A stretch of 64,000 bases of DNA from Neolewinella aurantiaca (GTDB lineage: Bacteria > Bacteroidota > Bacteroidia > Chitinophagales > Saprospiraceae). The position numbers and the translations under genes were made by a program. Below are positions 16,949 through 26,151 of this stretch, in pieces. Under the pieces are notes generated by a model. It saw only the letters and a list, made by a program, of their open reading frames with translations. It was not told where the DNA came from and did no database searches. Within the stretch, counting starts at the first letter, position 1. Each line of letters opens with the position of its first letter. The stretch covers positions 54,843 through 118,842 of the forward strand of contig NZ_VOXD01000020.1 in the NCBI RefSeq assembly GCF_008014675.1, in the 5' to 3' direction.

Positions 16949-17596
16949 TTAAGGCGCTAAACGGACCCGCGTCCAGGTTCCATCTTCGTTCCGATCGTAT
17001 ACGAGCCGGTCGTGGAGGCGGCTGCGACGACCCTGCCAGAATTCGATGAGCGAAGGTACGATCACATAACCGCCCCAGTGTTCGGGGCGTGGCAGTTTTT
17101 CCTCATCGGCGTACTTGTCTTCTATTTTCTGTTGAGCTGCTTCCAGCACCTCCCGACCGGGGATGACCTCACTCTGGTTGCTTACCCACGCGCCGATCTG
17201 GCTCTTGCGCGGGCGGGACTCGAAGTAGTCAATCGAAACCTGTTCTTCAACTTTTTCCACGCGTCCTTCTATCCGGACCTGCCGTTGAAGTTTAAGCCAG
17301 TTGAACACGGCAGCGGCCTGCGGCCGCTCGGCCAGTTCATGGCCTTTGCGGCTGTTGTAGTTGGTGAAAAAGACGAAACCTTCATCGTTCATCTGCTTCA
17401 GTAGTACCACCCGTGCGGCAGGGGTGTTCTGGTCGGTAATGGTAGCCAGAACCATGGCATTGGGCTCGGGAATTTTGCTCTCCTGAGCCGTCTTGAACCA
17501 TTCGTGAAACAGTTCGAAAGGATCGTGGGAAGCTTCGGATTCGAGTAGCTCGCCAGCCTGATAGTCTTCTCTTAAGTTGGTTGCGTCTATTGCCAT
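16949..17596 (-). CDS. pdxH: Pyridoxamine 5'-phosphate oxidase
   Basis: A 215-aa FMN enzyme that oxidises pyridoxine or pyridoxamine 5'-phosphate to pyridoxal 5'-phosphate. Visible family blocks are PNAMVLATI, ARVVLLKQMNDEGFVFFTNYNSRKG (FMN-binding), RQVRIEGRVEKV, SYFESRP-type DYFESRPRKSQIGAWVSNQS, and the C-terminal signature EFWQGRRSRLHDRLVY...WTRVRLAP. Length and motif order are standard. No other vitamin B6 gene is nearby. Confidence 0.95.
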   Translation of the reverse strand: MAIDATNLREDYQAGELLESEASHDPFELFHEWFKTAQESKIPEPNAMVLATITDQNTPAARVVLLKQMNDEGFVFFTNYNSRKGHELAERPQAAAVFNWLKLQRQVRIEGRVEKVEEQVSIDYFESRPRKSQIGAWVSNQSEVIPGREVLEAAQQKIEDKYADEEKLPRPEHWGGYVIVPSLIEFWQGRRSRLHDRLVYDRNEDGTWTRVRLAP

Positions 17597-17892
17597 GTCT
17601 TATTTGGTAGTGGGTAGAAAGTAGTGGGTAGGGCTCCGCTCAATGGAAGTGTTGCAGGAGATACTACATTGGGAAAACGTTGGAGGTGGCAAACCGTTCA
17701 CAGAGATGTTTTCCCTTTTTCCGTCTGGTGCCACCTCTGTTGGGCAAAGATCTCAAATGAAAGAACCTGCACCGCCCAGGTGACAAAGAATTGCAAAGAA
17801 GAATCCAATGATTTGGGGAGGACGAGAGAAGCGAAGCGAGTGGTAAGTGCGGCAGCACTACCCTCTATATTCTGCCATCTACGAACAACCTA
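17597..17892. other. Gap upstream of pdxH with short repeats and a small hairpin
   Basis: A 10-base direct repeat TAGTGGGTAG occurs twice near 17610-17632. At 17823-17892 a composite element (AAGCGAAGCG, then AGTGC-GGCA-GCACT, then CTACGAACAACCT) matches, piece by piece, the sequence at 855-918. Both copies lie immediately downstream of minus-strand genes. No gene is supported here. Confidence 0.45.
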
Positions 17893-18798
17893 CTCCACCT
17901 TAGCCGTCATCGGGTAGCGCAGGCCCTCGTAGCTTTGCAGCACAGCCTTTACGCTTCCTACACTAACGGGAGATTCGATCAGGACGGGCAGGCGGTTCTG
18001 ATCATCGGAGACGTAGATTTTCATCTCGTCACCTTCTTTGAACACCTCGCCGGCGATGAGCTGAGGACTGAATTTCTGGGTATTGTACCGGCCACCGTTT
18101 CGGACCTTCAGTTTGGGCTCCGGACCAAGGTATTTGAGGGAAAGGGGATGGATTTCGCGGTCCATCAGAATTTTGATGGGGATTTCCTCTCCCTGCTTCA
18201 TGTCCTTGTAGTCGAGGTTACGGGCGTAGTAGACGATCGAAATCAGGTCGTGCATACACTCGTCGAGGTCAATTTCTTGGTCTTCCAGATCATCGCGTGT
18301 ACGGCCGCGCGAGCTGATGGCTTTACCGGCTGCCTGGTCAAAAGAAGTACGGTCGTAGCGGGTGTAGCCGCCTTCGTTCACGTCTTTGATGTGAATGCGT
18401 GGCAGTAGGGTTTTCTTGTCGAGGTAGCTCTCGTAATTATCGCGTACTTTATAAAACCACTCGTAGCTTTCGTAGGTCCGGCCACGGACCATGATGTGGT
18501 AAAAGTCGGGTAGTTCGTGCACCAGGAAAGTTACCTCTCCGGCAGCAAGCCACACAAAGTTCCAGTTGTAATAGAGCTTATAGACGACCTTTTCGCCGGG
18601 CATGAAAACCTCATTTTCCGTTTCGCAGATATCGGGCAACGCCATTGGCGGATGAAAATCCGGCGCGGCCGCAGGTGCAGAGAAGGGGTTTGAAGGGGCA
18701 AGGTAGGGCTCCGCAGAAAAATCAGCCGGCAGGGCGTTCGTCAGTAACAACGCCGGCAGGGCGAGCAGTAAAGTCAGGCGGGTAAGGAATTTTTTCAT
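17890..18798 (-). CDS. DUF3108 domain-containing exported protein
   Basis: A 302-aa protein with an N-terminal signal peptide (MKKFLTRLTLLLALPALLLT). A Pro/Ala linker (about 30-50) follows, then the DUF3108 domain: FMPGEKVVYKLYYNWNFVWLAAGEVTF through a beta-rich body ending RLPVLIESPVSVGSVKAVLQSY. The family is periplasmic or lipid-facing in Bacteroidota and has no assigned reaction. Residues SAPAAAPD in the linker are encoded by a copy of the dispersed GC-rich repeat (18662-18682). Its start overlaps the stop of the upstream flippase-like gene by 4 bases (ATGA), indicating translational coupling. Confidence 0.85.
   Translation of the reverse strand: MKKFLTRLTLLLALPALLLTNALPADFSAEPYLAPSNPFSAPAAAPDFHPPMALPDICETENEVFMPGEKVVYKLYYNWNFVWLAAGEVTFLVHELPDFYHIMVRGRTYESYEWFYKVRDNYESYLDKKTLLPRIHIKDVNEGGYTRYDRTSFDQAAGKAISSRGRTRDDLEDQEIDLDECMHDLISIVYYARNLDYKDMKQGEEIPIKILMDREIHPLSLKYLGPEPKLKVRNGGRYNTQKFSPQLIAGEVFKEGDEMKIYVSDDQNRLPVLIESPVSVGSVKAVLQSYEGLRYPMTAKVE
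18662..18682 (-). repeat. Dispersed GC-rich repeat, copy 5, inside a coding sequence
   Basis: CTCTGCACCTGCGGCCGCGCC on the minus strand, read in frame as S-A-P-A-A-A-P in the linker after the signal peptide of the DUF3108 protein. Confidence 0.65.
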
Positions 18799-19826
18799 AA
18801 AGCTTCGTGTTTTCTGTAACGTCGGACGACTAAAAAATACCCGGGTAGGGCGGGTAGTAGAACATTGATGGCGAACAGGCTCGTGAATGCAGCCAGTGTA
18901 GCCACGGCTGCTTCGGGAGAATCGTTCCAGAGCAGCAACCCGAGTTCAGTGCGGGTGACCAGGTTTACACCCGGCGGCATCGGGATGCCCGCCTGAACGA
19001 GGTAAATGCCCGCAATACCTGCTATTCCTTTCAGTAGCGGCAGTTCTAAACCGAAGAACCAGAGCAAGAGGTATAACTGTGTACAATAAACGATAAATCG
19101 GAGGCAAGCGTACGATCCGGCACGCGCCATTAAGCCGATTTTAACTTCCCCGAGCCCTTTACTCAGCTCCTCTGTCCTCACCCTGAACCTGCTTTCGAGC
19201 CACCTGAGTACCCTCAGGAGTAGTGGCATCCCGCCCCACCAGCCGATAGCCAGGAGTAGTGGCCCGACCGGCCACAACCACGCTACGGGAAAAGGCAGGC
19301 GTTCGCGGAGCAGGGTATCGGCGGTCCACATCAGCCCCGGCCAGGCCAACAACAAAAAGGCGACCCACTGGCAAACACTGCCCAGTACACTGGAGGTAAT
19401 AACGCCGGGCCATTCCGAACGGTCGGCTACCAGTAAGCGGCCGCCAATTTCACCAATTCGGTTCGGAGTTGCGGCACTCAGGCTTACCCCGGCCAGCATC
19501 GTCCGCCACGTCCGCGCGAACGGCCACGGCAGAAAAACACGCAGCAAAATATACCACTTACGTGCCTCCAGCCACCAGTTCAGGGGCATGAGTACAACCG
19601 CCAGTACCAGAAATTTCCACTGCCCTGGTCGCCCGAGCGCGGCCCGAAAGGCCGCCCAGTCCAACTCCGCACTTAACCGCCGGAATTGCCAGGCAAATGC
19701 CGCCAAAACGGCTACACTCAGCAGGCGAAGCAGCCATTTACGAAGGGTTTTATTCTTAGCTTTGGTCAAATTATTTGTTGGGGATGGTGATTTAAACTGT
19801 ACTTTGTGGTTTGTTTGCCGCTCCAC
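18795..19826 (-). CDS. Flippase-like / lysylphosphatidylglycerol synthase transmembrane domain protein
   Basis: A polytopic protein of up to 343 aa with about eight hydrophobic helices. It fits the UPF0104/AglD-type family: WWLEARKWYILLR, AGVSLSAATPNRIGEIGGR, and a glycine-rich late helix IAGIYLVQAGIPMPPGVNLVTRTELGLLLW. Relatives in other phyla form the membrane half of MprF or move glycolipids. The frame opens with a GTG at 19826, but no ATG is near, and an internal TTG about 57 bases downstream could be the true start. It is translationally coupled to the DUF3108 gene, which suggests a shared envelope function. Confidence 0.78.
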   Translation of the reverse strand: MERQTNHKVQFKSPSPTNNLTKAKNKTLRKWLLRLLSVAVLAAFAWQFRRLSAELDWAAFRAALGRPGQWKFLVLAVVLMPLNWWLEARKWYILLRVFLPWPFARTWRTMLAGVSLSAATPNRIGEIGGRLLVADRSEWPGVITSSVLGSVCQWVAFLLLAWPGLMWTADTLLRERLPFPVAWLWPVGPLLLAIGWWGGMPLLLRVLRWLESRFRVRTEELSKGLGEVKIGLMARAGSYACLRFIVYCTQLYLLLWFFGLELPLLKGIAGIAGIYLVQAGIPMPPGVNLVTRTELGLLLWNDSPEAAVATLAAFTSLFAINVLLPALPGYFLVVRRYRKHEAL

Positions 19827-19843
19827 CGCTCAAAACTACAACA

Positions 19844-20431
19844 TTGCCACTACCACCGAAGAAGAAAAAGGCCGAAGCCGCCCCTTACCGCATCCTCGGC
19901 GTCGATCCGGGTACGGTCGCCCTCGGCTTCGCCGTAGTGGAAATCCATCCGAAGTCGCGCCGGGTCATGGAACTCGGGGTCCTGAAACTGGGCAAAATGC
20001 CCGACCACGCCGAGCGTCTGGCTACTATTTACCGTCGCCTGACCCAGGTGATCGGTACCCACAAGGTATCCGTGATGGCCATCGAGGCGCCGTTCTTCGG
20101 CAAAAACGTGCAGTCGATGCTCAAGCTCGGCCGCGCCCAGGGCGTCTGTATGGCCGCCGCGATGGGGCAGGACGTAGCGGTGACTGAGTACTCCCCCCGC
20201 AAGATCAAGCAGTCCGTTACCGGCAACGGCAACGCCAGCAAGGAACAGGTGGCCGCTATGCTCGCCAATGAGTTCGAGCTTGATAACTCCCGCTACATGG
20301 AAGACGCCACCGACGCGCTCGGCGTCGCGATGTGCCACTACTACCAGACGCGGGGCGTGCTCGGCGGGGGCAAGAAATTCTCGGGGTGGGAAGGGTTTAT
20401 TAAGGCGAATGAGAAGCGGGTGAAGAAGTGA
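19844..20431 (+). CDS. ruvC: Crossover junction endodeoxyribonuclease RuvC
   Basis: The Holliday-junction resolvase cuts symmetric strands at junctions branched by RuvAB. The acidic catalytic residues are visible: Asp in LGVDPGT, Glu in MAIEAPFFGKNVQS, and the late Asp pair in MEDATDALGVAMCHYY. A lysine-rich N-terminal extension (PPKKKKAEAAPYR) precedes the domain. The TTG at 19844 is preferred over a TTG at 19811, because a near-consensus -7 element (TACTTTG, 19800-19806) would place the transcription start at about 19811. It is divergent from the flippase-like gene. ruvA and ruvB are not in the window. Confidence 0.92.
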   Translation: MPLPPKKKKAEAAPYRILGVDPGTVALGFAVVEIHPKSRRVMELGVLKLGKMPDHAERLATIYRRLTQVIGTHKVSVMAIEAPFFGKNVQSMLKLGRAQGVCMAAAMGQDVAVTEYSPRKIKQSVTGNGNASKEQVAAMLANEFELDNSRYMEDATDALGVAMCHYYQTRGVLGGGKKFSGWEGFIKANEKRVKK

Positions 20432-20445
20432 ATCCCCGGATTGGG

Positions 20446-20499
20446 TTGAGCGCCTCTGGCGCGATTCAATAATGTGAAAATCGCGCCAGAAGCGCTCAA
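20446..20499. terminator. Long hairpin between ruvC and the next minus-strand gene
   Basis: TTGAGCG...TCTGGCGCGATT (20446-20466) pairs with AATCGCGCCAGA...CGCTCAA (20479-20499), about 19 base pairs with one small asymmetry. It lies between convergent genes and has no T tract; a bidirectional terminator is the likely role. Confidence 0.6.
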
Positions 20500-20512
20500 T
20501 CCAGCAAATAAT

Positions 20513-20911
20513 CTACCCACACTCCTCCACTAACTTATACCGTTTAGGCGCATCCTCATCCACCAGCACCATCACGGTGTCACCAGCAACAACACCATCA
20601 GCAAAGTATTTGTAGACTTCTCCGTCGTTGAAGATCTTAATGACCGACGTTGACTTTCCCGCCACGGTGTACCCAAGCTCGACGTTGTAAATTTTGATAC
20701 TCCGACCGTAATGACTGTCTTCCGATACCGTTGAGGTAACGCCCAGCACCTTTGCCTGTACTTCAATGCCATCTTCACACACGTCGGGATCACTCAGGAA
20801 CTGGTAGAAGGCCAGGGCCAGAAGCCCCAGGAAGACAAACCACAGCCACGGAATACCGGCTTTCTCCTCCGGTGGGGGAGTCTTTTTTCTCTTCTTCTTT
20901 CCTTTACTCAT
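20513..20911 (-). CDS. Small membrane-anchored protein, DUF3592-like
   Basis: A 132-aa protein. The first 18 residues are strongly basic (MSKGKKKRKKTPPPEEK). One membrane helix follows (about 19-40, IPWLWFVFLGLLALAFYQFL) and then a beta-rich outer domain (VQAKVLGVTSTV...YNVELGYTVAGKS...GDTVMVLVDEDAPKRYKLVEE). The pattern of a variable-strand domain with a final 'GDxVxVxxxxxxPxxY' is seen in DUF3592 proteins. The function is unknown. It is downstream of the DUF4132 gene, after two tandem hairpins. Confidence 0.68.
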   Translation of the reverse strand: MSKGKKKRKKTPPPEEKAGIPWLWFVFLGLLALAFYQFLSDPDVCEDGIEVQAKVLGVTSTVSEDSHYGRSIKIYNVELGYTVAGKSTSVIKIFNDGEVYKYFADGVVAGDTVMVLVDEDAPKRYKLVEECG

Positions 20912-20930
20912 CAGGTATTTGTTTGACTAA

Positions 20931-20976
20931 TCTCAGGCTCAGGCTGAAGCCTGAGAAACCGCAGCCTGAAGGCTGC
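20931..20976. terminator. Two tandem hairpins after the DUF4132 gene
   Basis: TCTCAGGCT/AGCCTGAGA (20931-20939, 20948-20956) and GCAGCC-TGAA-GGCTGC (20961-20976) fill the gap between the DUF4132 stop and the next start on the minus strand. No T tract. Confidence 0.4.
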
Positions 20977-20984
20977 CGAACGGG

Positions 20985-23900
20985 TCACCCCAGTATCTGC
21001 CCCAGCACCGTAGGGTCTTTGATCCGGTCATCCTCCGCCAGCAGCTTCATCTTCGAGATGATTTCCGCGGATTTCGGATCGTCGTCCAGGAAGGGGAGGA
21101 ACATACGGCCACGGTGCTGGCTCTGCACCGCAATGATGTTGAGCTGCAAGCCGCTCTTGCTCACCATGCCGCTGCCGAGGTGGATGTTGTAGCTGCCGTG
21201 TTTGCCGTCGATCACGATGTGCCGTTCCTTGACTTCCACGTTGTCGGCTTTGAAGAGGCGGGCCGTCTCGCGGGCCAGCGCGCCGCGCATCTGTAGGGTA
21301 GAGTGGCTCGCCTCGGGGTCGACACCGCCGACGTGCGCGACGCTCACCACCAGGTCGATGTCGCGCATCACCTCGCTGAAGAGGACGGGGTCGAGGTCTT
21401 CGAGTTTCAGGGTTTGTCCCTTGCGGCTGTGGAAAGTGACGCCTTCGATGACGGGTACTTCCACGTCCGAGGGGGAGAACCAGTCGGCCATTGCGTACAT
21501 CGTAGCGATCACATTTTGCTTGTGGTAGACTTTTTGGAGACCTTCGGAATCGCTGATCGTCCAGCCGCGCCCGCGGAGCAGGGCGGTTGCTTTGCGCGGC
21601 TGAATCTGATGTCCCTGGTAACGCAAAGACTGAATTTTGGCTTCCTTCTCATCTTTCGTGATGAGGTACAACTCCCGGAATATCTGTTTGAAGGGCTGAA
21701 CGAGTTGCTGGTCGAAGGCAAGTTTTTGGTACAGGTCCCATTCTATCAGTTGGTAGAGGTGCGCAGGGTGCGCAATGACTATTTTTTCGTCCGGCGTGGG
21801 GAGGTGGCTTTTCCCCTGAAGGCCGACAAGTTGGTTTTCGCGCCAGAAGCCAGTCGCGCCGGTTTCCTCAGAGTAAAGAACCAACTTGGACAGCAGCGGA
21901 CGAACGACGGGGTGGAGACTGATGCGTATCAGGTCTTCAACGGTAAAGGTGGTGCCGTTCAGCATCGCGTTTTCTAACGATGTCCGGGTCCGGCTGAACT
22001 GTTTGCGCAGGTACGTTTTGTGCTCCTTCAACTCCACGATCGCTTTATGCTTGCGCAGTTTGGCGGGAATGGTTTTTTGGGGTTTGCCGTCTTTAGCGAC
22101 CAAAATATCGGGCCTGCCGTCTTCGTCGATGATGAGTTGAACGGTTACCTTATCGATCCCGATCAGGCTGCGCTCCATGATGCGGCGGGTGGTTTCGGCC
22201 TCCATGATCCAGCCGAAGCGGACGGTATCTTCGTGGCCCGCGTTGCGGGCCAGGTTATCGAGCCCGATGCGGGCAGCGGTTTTTTCACTCTCCTGGCGCT
22301 GCGCGCCAAACTGCTTACTGTCCTGAATAAATTGCTGGAGCAATTTGTAGCGGTTCAGAACGTCTTTTTCCGGATTGGTGCGGCTGAACGGAATCAGGCC
22401 AAGCGCCTTCACGTACACCTTGTCGCGCTTCTCTTTTATCTTCTTCAGCGTTTCGGTGATCTTCACTTCGCCCAGCATCACGGCGCTGTATGTTTTTACC
22501 TGGCGGTGGCCGTTACCGTCCGAAATATACTTCGAGGCTTCGTGCAGAAGTCGCCAGTTTTTGCGGCCAACGGATTGGTAAGCGGTGTGAAACCAATCGA
22601 TATCAATTGCTCCTTCCCGGAAGTCTGCTTTCTCGATCGGGCTGAACTGCGAAATGATCGTTTCTTTATGCGCGTTCATATAACCCGAAGCGTGGGCATG
22701 AAACCACCACACGGCAATCTCCAGATCGGGGATGTTGAGGTATTCACCGATCCAGGGGCACCACTGGGGCGCGTACATGGCCACTTCGAGCCAGCGTGCG
22801 GTGGTTACCGGACTCTTTTTGGCGCGGGCGCTGAACGCGGGTGCAGTATCGGTTTCCAGGGCAAAACTCTTCTTCAGGATGGCACTGAAACTCTCTTTTT
22901 TGGAGGTCTCGCTGCCGTAGGAGTAACCACGGTGGAGGGTTTCTTTACCGAGTCTTTCTATCGTTTCGAACAGGTAGTTCATGCCTTCCACCATGGTGAT
23001 CTGGTTGACGTAGCGGGTCGCGTCGGTCGGAAGGTCTCCCCGTTGAAGTTCCAGTTCGAGCAAGTTGTCGCGCAGCGGTGGCATGATGTGCTCGGGAACG
23101 ACGAGGTCGTCGAGCTTGTCGCGGCGCAGGTAATTGCGGTTGCCGTTCAGGAGCTGGAAGATGGCATTGAGGTGCAGGCTCTGCAGCAGCAGGTCTTCGT
23201 CCGTAATCAATCCCTTTTCGTGAAGGAAAAGGTTGATCCAGATTCCCGGTTTGGGGTAGTTGTTGTTGCGGCCAGGGTTAACGAGCGCGAGCGCCTTGAT
23301 GCTAACTTCCAACTTTGTTTGCACCAGCGTGCGCGCCATCAAATACATTTTTAGGTCCCACAACCGCTTTACTACCGCAGGGTCTTGCTGCTCGAGCCGT
23401 AATAGGGTGGGGTTGGAGATGTTGCCGGGTACGGCTTCCTGAATGTGGTTGGCCCAGAAGACGGTTGTTTCCCCTCCCCATCTGGTTTTTACGGAAACGG
23501 GGTGTTGCAGGTCGGCGGGTATGCGGGCAATCATGTCCTCCAGCAGGTCTACCTGAAAGCGGAATATCGTTGGCTTGTCGCCGAAGGCCTCCAGGAACCA
23601 ACCGAGCATATTTGCCAGGCGATTCATGCTGTTTCTTTTCTCGGCGGCTTTTGCGGGCAGGCCCTCTTCGGGAATCCGGATAGCATACTGGTTCAGAAAC
23701 GGCTCAAACGGTCCGGTAAGGGAACGGTAGTCGTCCTGTCGCAACGCCTCGATGCCGAAGAGCAATTCGAAATCGTTGAGGTTGGAGCGCTGGTACCACT
23801 CCAGCCAGACTTCGGCCAGGGGCAGGTAGTTCAGCTTTTCCCGGGCAGACATACCGAAGGCTTTGGAATCCGTAAGCCCCAGGGCATTCTCCAGCAGGAC

Positions 23901-26042
23901 CAGGTCGCAGTGTTGCTGGTTGTACCACATCTCGTATTCCAGCTTACCGTGCTTTTGCAGGAGGCCGAAGAGCTCCTGAAACGCAGCAAACATTTTCTGA
24001 GGGTTCACCAGCTCGGGCAACAGGAAGGAGTTTCCGCCGGTTACCTGGTTTACAATGCTTCGCGCGGCCGATTTCAGTTTGTTGGCCAGGCCTCCGGCAG
24101 CGTCTTTTTTGAACTGTATTTTTGGCTCGACCAACGGGCTGAGTTTATCATGGTCGATCACCCCGAAACCATTGGCGAAAGAGATTTCGTTCTCCAGCGG
24201 AGCATCGAATTTTGCCAATAGTACCTCCTCGTTTTTATTGAATTTGGTCCGCTCGCGGTACAATCCGTTTTGGGCCAGCACGAAAGTGGTCAGCTTATTC
24301 GCGTCGTAAAGGACGGTCAGGATCTCCAGGGCGGCCAGGCGCTGGTCTACGCTCCTGGCTACGATGAGCTCGGAAACGATTGCTTTGAGCGTTGCCTCTT
24401 CCTGGCCCAGAATAACTTTTATGAGTTCGCTGCGCAGTTCTTTGCCTTTTCGGCGAAGTAGGTCAATGATGAGTTTTCGGTCTTCATCTTCCAGCTCCAG
24501 TGCGCCCAGAAAGCGAATGCCGGTAGCCATCACTCCGCTGTTACGATCAGAAGACGCCTGCCGTATCAGTTCGCGTTTCCAGTCTTCGGCGGCTGCAGCC
24601 TTTGCCTTCTTTTTATCGATCGGGGTTCCGTAGCTCAACGACCAGCTGTAGTTGTCCGGGAAGATTTTGCGCATCAGCCGTTCGCGGGCTTCGGACGGTA
24701 CCTTGGTGATGTCTTCGCACAGGCGGCGGAGCTGCTCCGGGCCGGCGCTGCCAATGAGCCAGTTGTAGAAGTACATTGGTGTAGCGGACACAGAACTCCA
24801 GCTGAATACTGTGCCGGCAAATGTTTTGCCTTCTTTGGGGAGGTTGTCTCCGTAGCTTACGATGCGGTCGTAGAGGCTGGTGGTCAGCTCCATTTTTTTG
24901 GGAGCATTGAAGAGCAGCCAGTAATCGGTTTCGAGGTCTTCGCCGAAGTGATCCTGGATGTAGGCCCCAACATTTTTGTGGGAGAGCCCGGTCTGGTGTA
25001 AAAACATTAGCGCAACCAGGCGGCGGGTCTTGCTTTCACCGCCGATGATTTCTACGGCCTGTTCTATTGCCTCGTCCACATTGACAACACCGATGCTCCA
25101 AAGGGCGATGCTCAGCTCCAGATTGTCCTGGCTGTTGGTGATGGCTGCTGAGGCAGCGGCCGGGTCGGAGAGGAGGCTGTCGGCAAGAGTCAATGCCCGT
25201 TCTATTGTTTTCTTTTTAGGTGCTTCCCAGCCAAAGCCGAACCATGTGTCGACGGCCCGGATGACGGAACTGAAGCGCCCCAGGTCGTTAGCGAGAATTA
25301 ACCTGACGAAGTGCTGAAGTGCACCAATAGACGTTTCGTCAAGGCTTTCCAGGACGGTTTGCCGCAGGCCCTCCTGCCGCTGGGCGGCAAGGAGAAGGTC
25401 TTCGACGAGCTTCCAGTTTTGCGGATCGTTCGTTGTGAGCAAACCCATGATTATGCCTTTGTTGACAATGCCTGTTTCGTCTTCGCCGGCTATGATGTCG
25501 GCGAGAACTTCACGCAGGGAGTCTGCAGTAGACGGAGTATTCAAGGCTGCGGTAAACCAGAGTGCGAGATTAGGAGCCTGCCACTGTTGGTAGCCTCCGT
25601 ACCGGGCGGTCTGGAGGATATCGAGTTGGGCGAAGCCGATTTTGCCGACCAGGTACAACTGGCGCATTCGTTCGAGCCGACGTTCGAGCGGATTAACCTC
25701 CGGCTTACGGCGGAAGGGGCGGCGGGAATACCCCGACTGGTAGGGTAGTGTTTTGGTTATTTCCCAAACAACCGGTACGAGGTGCGCCTTAGGCGCACCG
25801 TATAGAATCACAGCCAGCTTTTTGCCGTCATCAGATAGCCAGGGGTTGAACGAGGGGTCTTCTCCGAAGGCCGTCACAAAAACTTCGTGATCTGGCTTGC
25901 GGTTGGAGTCGTGGTGTACCCTGGAGATTAGGATGTTCGCTAACTGACGATGGGCCTGACTCAGATGGCTGAAGTGTTCCGGTTTGAGTTCCGGTGACTG
26001 GTGTTGGGTCAGGAACTTAGATGCTTTTTCTGCAGGAATCAT
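20985..26042 (-). CDS. DUF4132 domain-containing protein (MolR/YehI-like), 1685 aa
   Basis: A very large soluble protein with no signal peptide or membrane helix. The N-terminal two thirds are helical and HEAT-like (repeated pairs such as LIIDLLRRKGKELRSELIKVIL). The C-terminal third carries the DUF4132 core: LIIDEDGRPDILVAKDGKPQKTIPAKLRKHK, then SLRYQGHQIQPRKATALLRGRGW, then DLVVSVAHVGGVDPEASHSTLQMR and HIVIDGKHGSYNIHLGSGMV. In Escherichia coli the relative YehI (MolR) sits beside MoxR AAA+ and VWA-domain genes; none are seen here. The only close neighbour is the small gene at 26152-26568. The function is not established. A CCCGGCC/GGCCGGG hairpin (26062-26078) lies just before the start. 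Confidence 0.82.
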   Translation of the reverse strand: MIPAEKASKFLTQHQSPELKPEHFSHLSQAHRQLANILISRVHHDSNRKPDHEVFVTAFGEDPSFNPWLSDDGKKLAVILYGAPKAHLVPVVWEITKTLPYQSGYSRRPFRRKPEVNPLERRLERMRQLYLVGKIGFAQLDILQTARYGGYQQWQAPNLALWFTAALNTPSTADSLREVLADIIAGEDETGIVNKGIIMGLLTTNDPQNWKLVEDLLLAAQRQEGLRQTVLESLDETSIGALQHFVRLILANDLGRFSSVIRAVDTWFGFGWEAPKKKTIERALTLADSLLSDPAAASAAITNSQDNLELSIALWSIGVVNVDEAIEQAVEIIGGESKTRRLVALMFLHQTGLSHKNVGAYIQDHFGEDLETDYWLLFNAPKKMELTTSLYDRIVSYGDNLPKEGKTFAGTVFSWSSVSATPMYFYNWLIGSAGPEQLRRLCEDITKVPSEARERLMRKIFPDNYSWSLSYGTPIDKKKAKAAAAEDWKRELIRQASSDRNSGVMATGIRFLGALELEDEDRKLIIDLLRRKGKELRSELIKVILGQEEATLKAIVSELIVARSVDQRLAALEILTVLYDANKLTTFVLAQNGLYRERTKFNKNEEVLLAKFDAPLENEISFANGFGVIDHDKLSPLVEPKIQFKKDAAGGLANKLKSAARSIVNQVTGGNSFLLPELVNPQKMFAAFQELFGLLQKHGKLEYEMWYNQQHCDLVLLENALGLTDSKAFGMSAREKLNYLPLAEVWLEWYQRSNLNDFELLFGIEALRQDDYRSLTGPFEPFLNQYAIRIPEEGLPAKAAEKRNSMNRLANMLGWFLEAFGDKPTIFRFQVDLLEDMIARIPADLQHPVSVKTRWGGETTVFWANHIQEAVPGNISNPTLLRLEQQDPAVVKRLWDLKMYLMARTLVQTKLEVSIKALALVNPGRNNNYPKPGIWINLFLHEKGLITDEDLLLQSLHLNAIFQLLNGNRNYLRRDKLDDLVVPEHIMPPLRDNLLELELQRGDLPTDATRYVNQITMVEGMNYLFETIERLGKETLHRGYSYGSETSKKESFSAILKKSFALETDTAPAFSARAKKSPVTTARWLEVAMYAPQWCPWIGEYLNIPDLEIAVWWFHAHASGYMNAHKETIISQFSPIEKADFREGAIDIDWFHTAYQSVGRKNWRLLHEASKYISDGNGHRQVKTYSAVMLGEVKITETLKKIKEKRDKVYVKALGLIPFSRTNPEKDVLNRYKLLQQFIQDSKQFGAQRQESEKTAARIGLDNLARNAGHEDTVRFGWIMEAETTRRIMERSLIGIDKVTVQLIIDEDGRPDILVAKDGKPQKTIPAKLRKHKAIVELKEHKTYLRKQFSRTRTSLENAMLNGTTFTVEDLIRISLHPVVRPLLSKLVLYSEETGATGFWRENQLVGLQGKSHLPTPDEKIVIAHPAHLYQLIEWDLYQKLAFDQQLVQPFKQIFRELYLITKDEKEAKIQSLRYQGHQIQPRKATALLRGRGWTISDSEGLQKVYHKQNVIATMYAMADWFSPSDVEVPVIEGVTFHSRKGQTLKLEDLDPVLFSEVMRDIDLVVSVAHVGGVDPEASHSTLQMRGALARETARLFKADNVEVKERHIVIDGKHGSYNIHLGSGMVSKSGLQLNIIAVQSQHRGRMFLPFLDDDPKSAEIISKMKLLAEDDRIKDPTVLGQILG

Positions 26043-26151
26043 TTGGTGTGGTTCTGTGGCTCCCGGCCGGAGGCCGGGTTCCGCAAAGGAATGATCTCTT
26101 CACGATAGCCAGTATTACAGGTGTTGTGTTGAATGGGGCAAAATAAGAGGG

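Noticed and set aside
17319..17335. CCTGCGGCCGCTCGG inside pdxH as a repeat copy
   Set aside because: Half-match only, and it encodes the conserved ERPQAAAVFNW block of the enzyme.
22020..23354. 444-codon plus-strand frame inside the DUF4132 gene
   Set aside because: Antisense shadow of a gene with clear family motifs.
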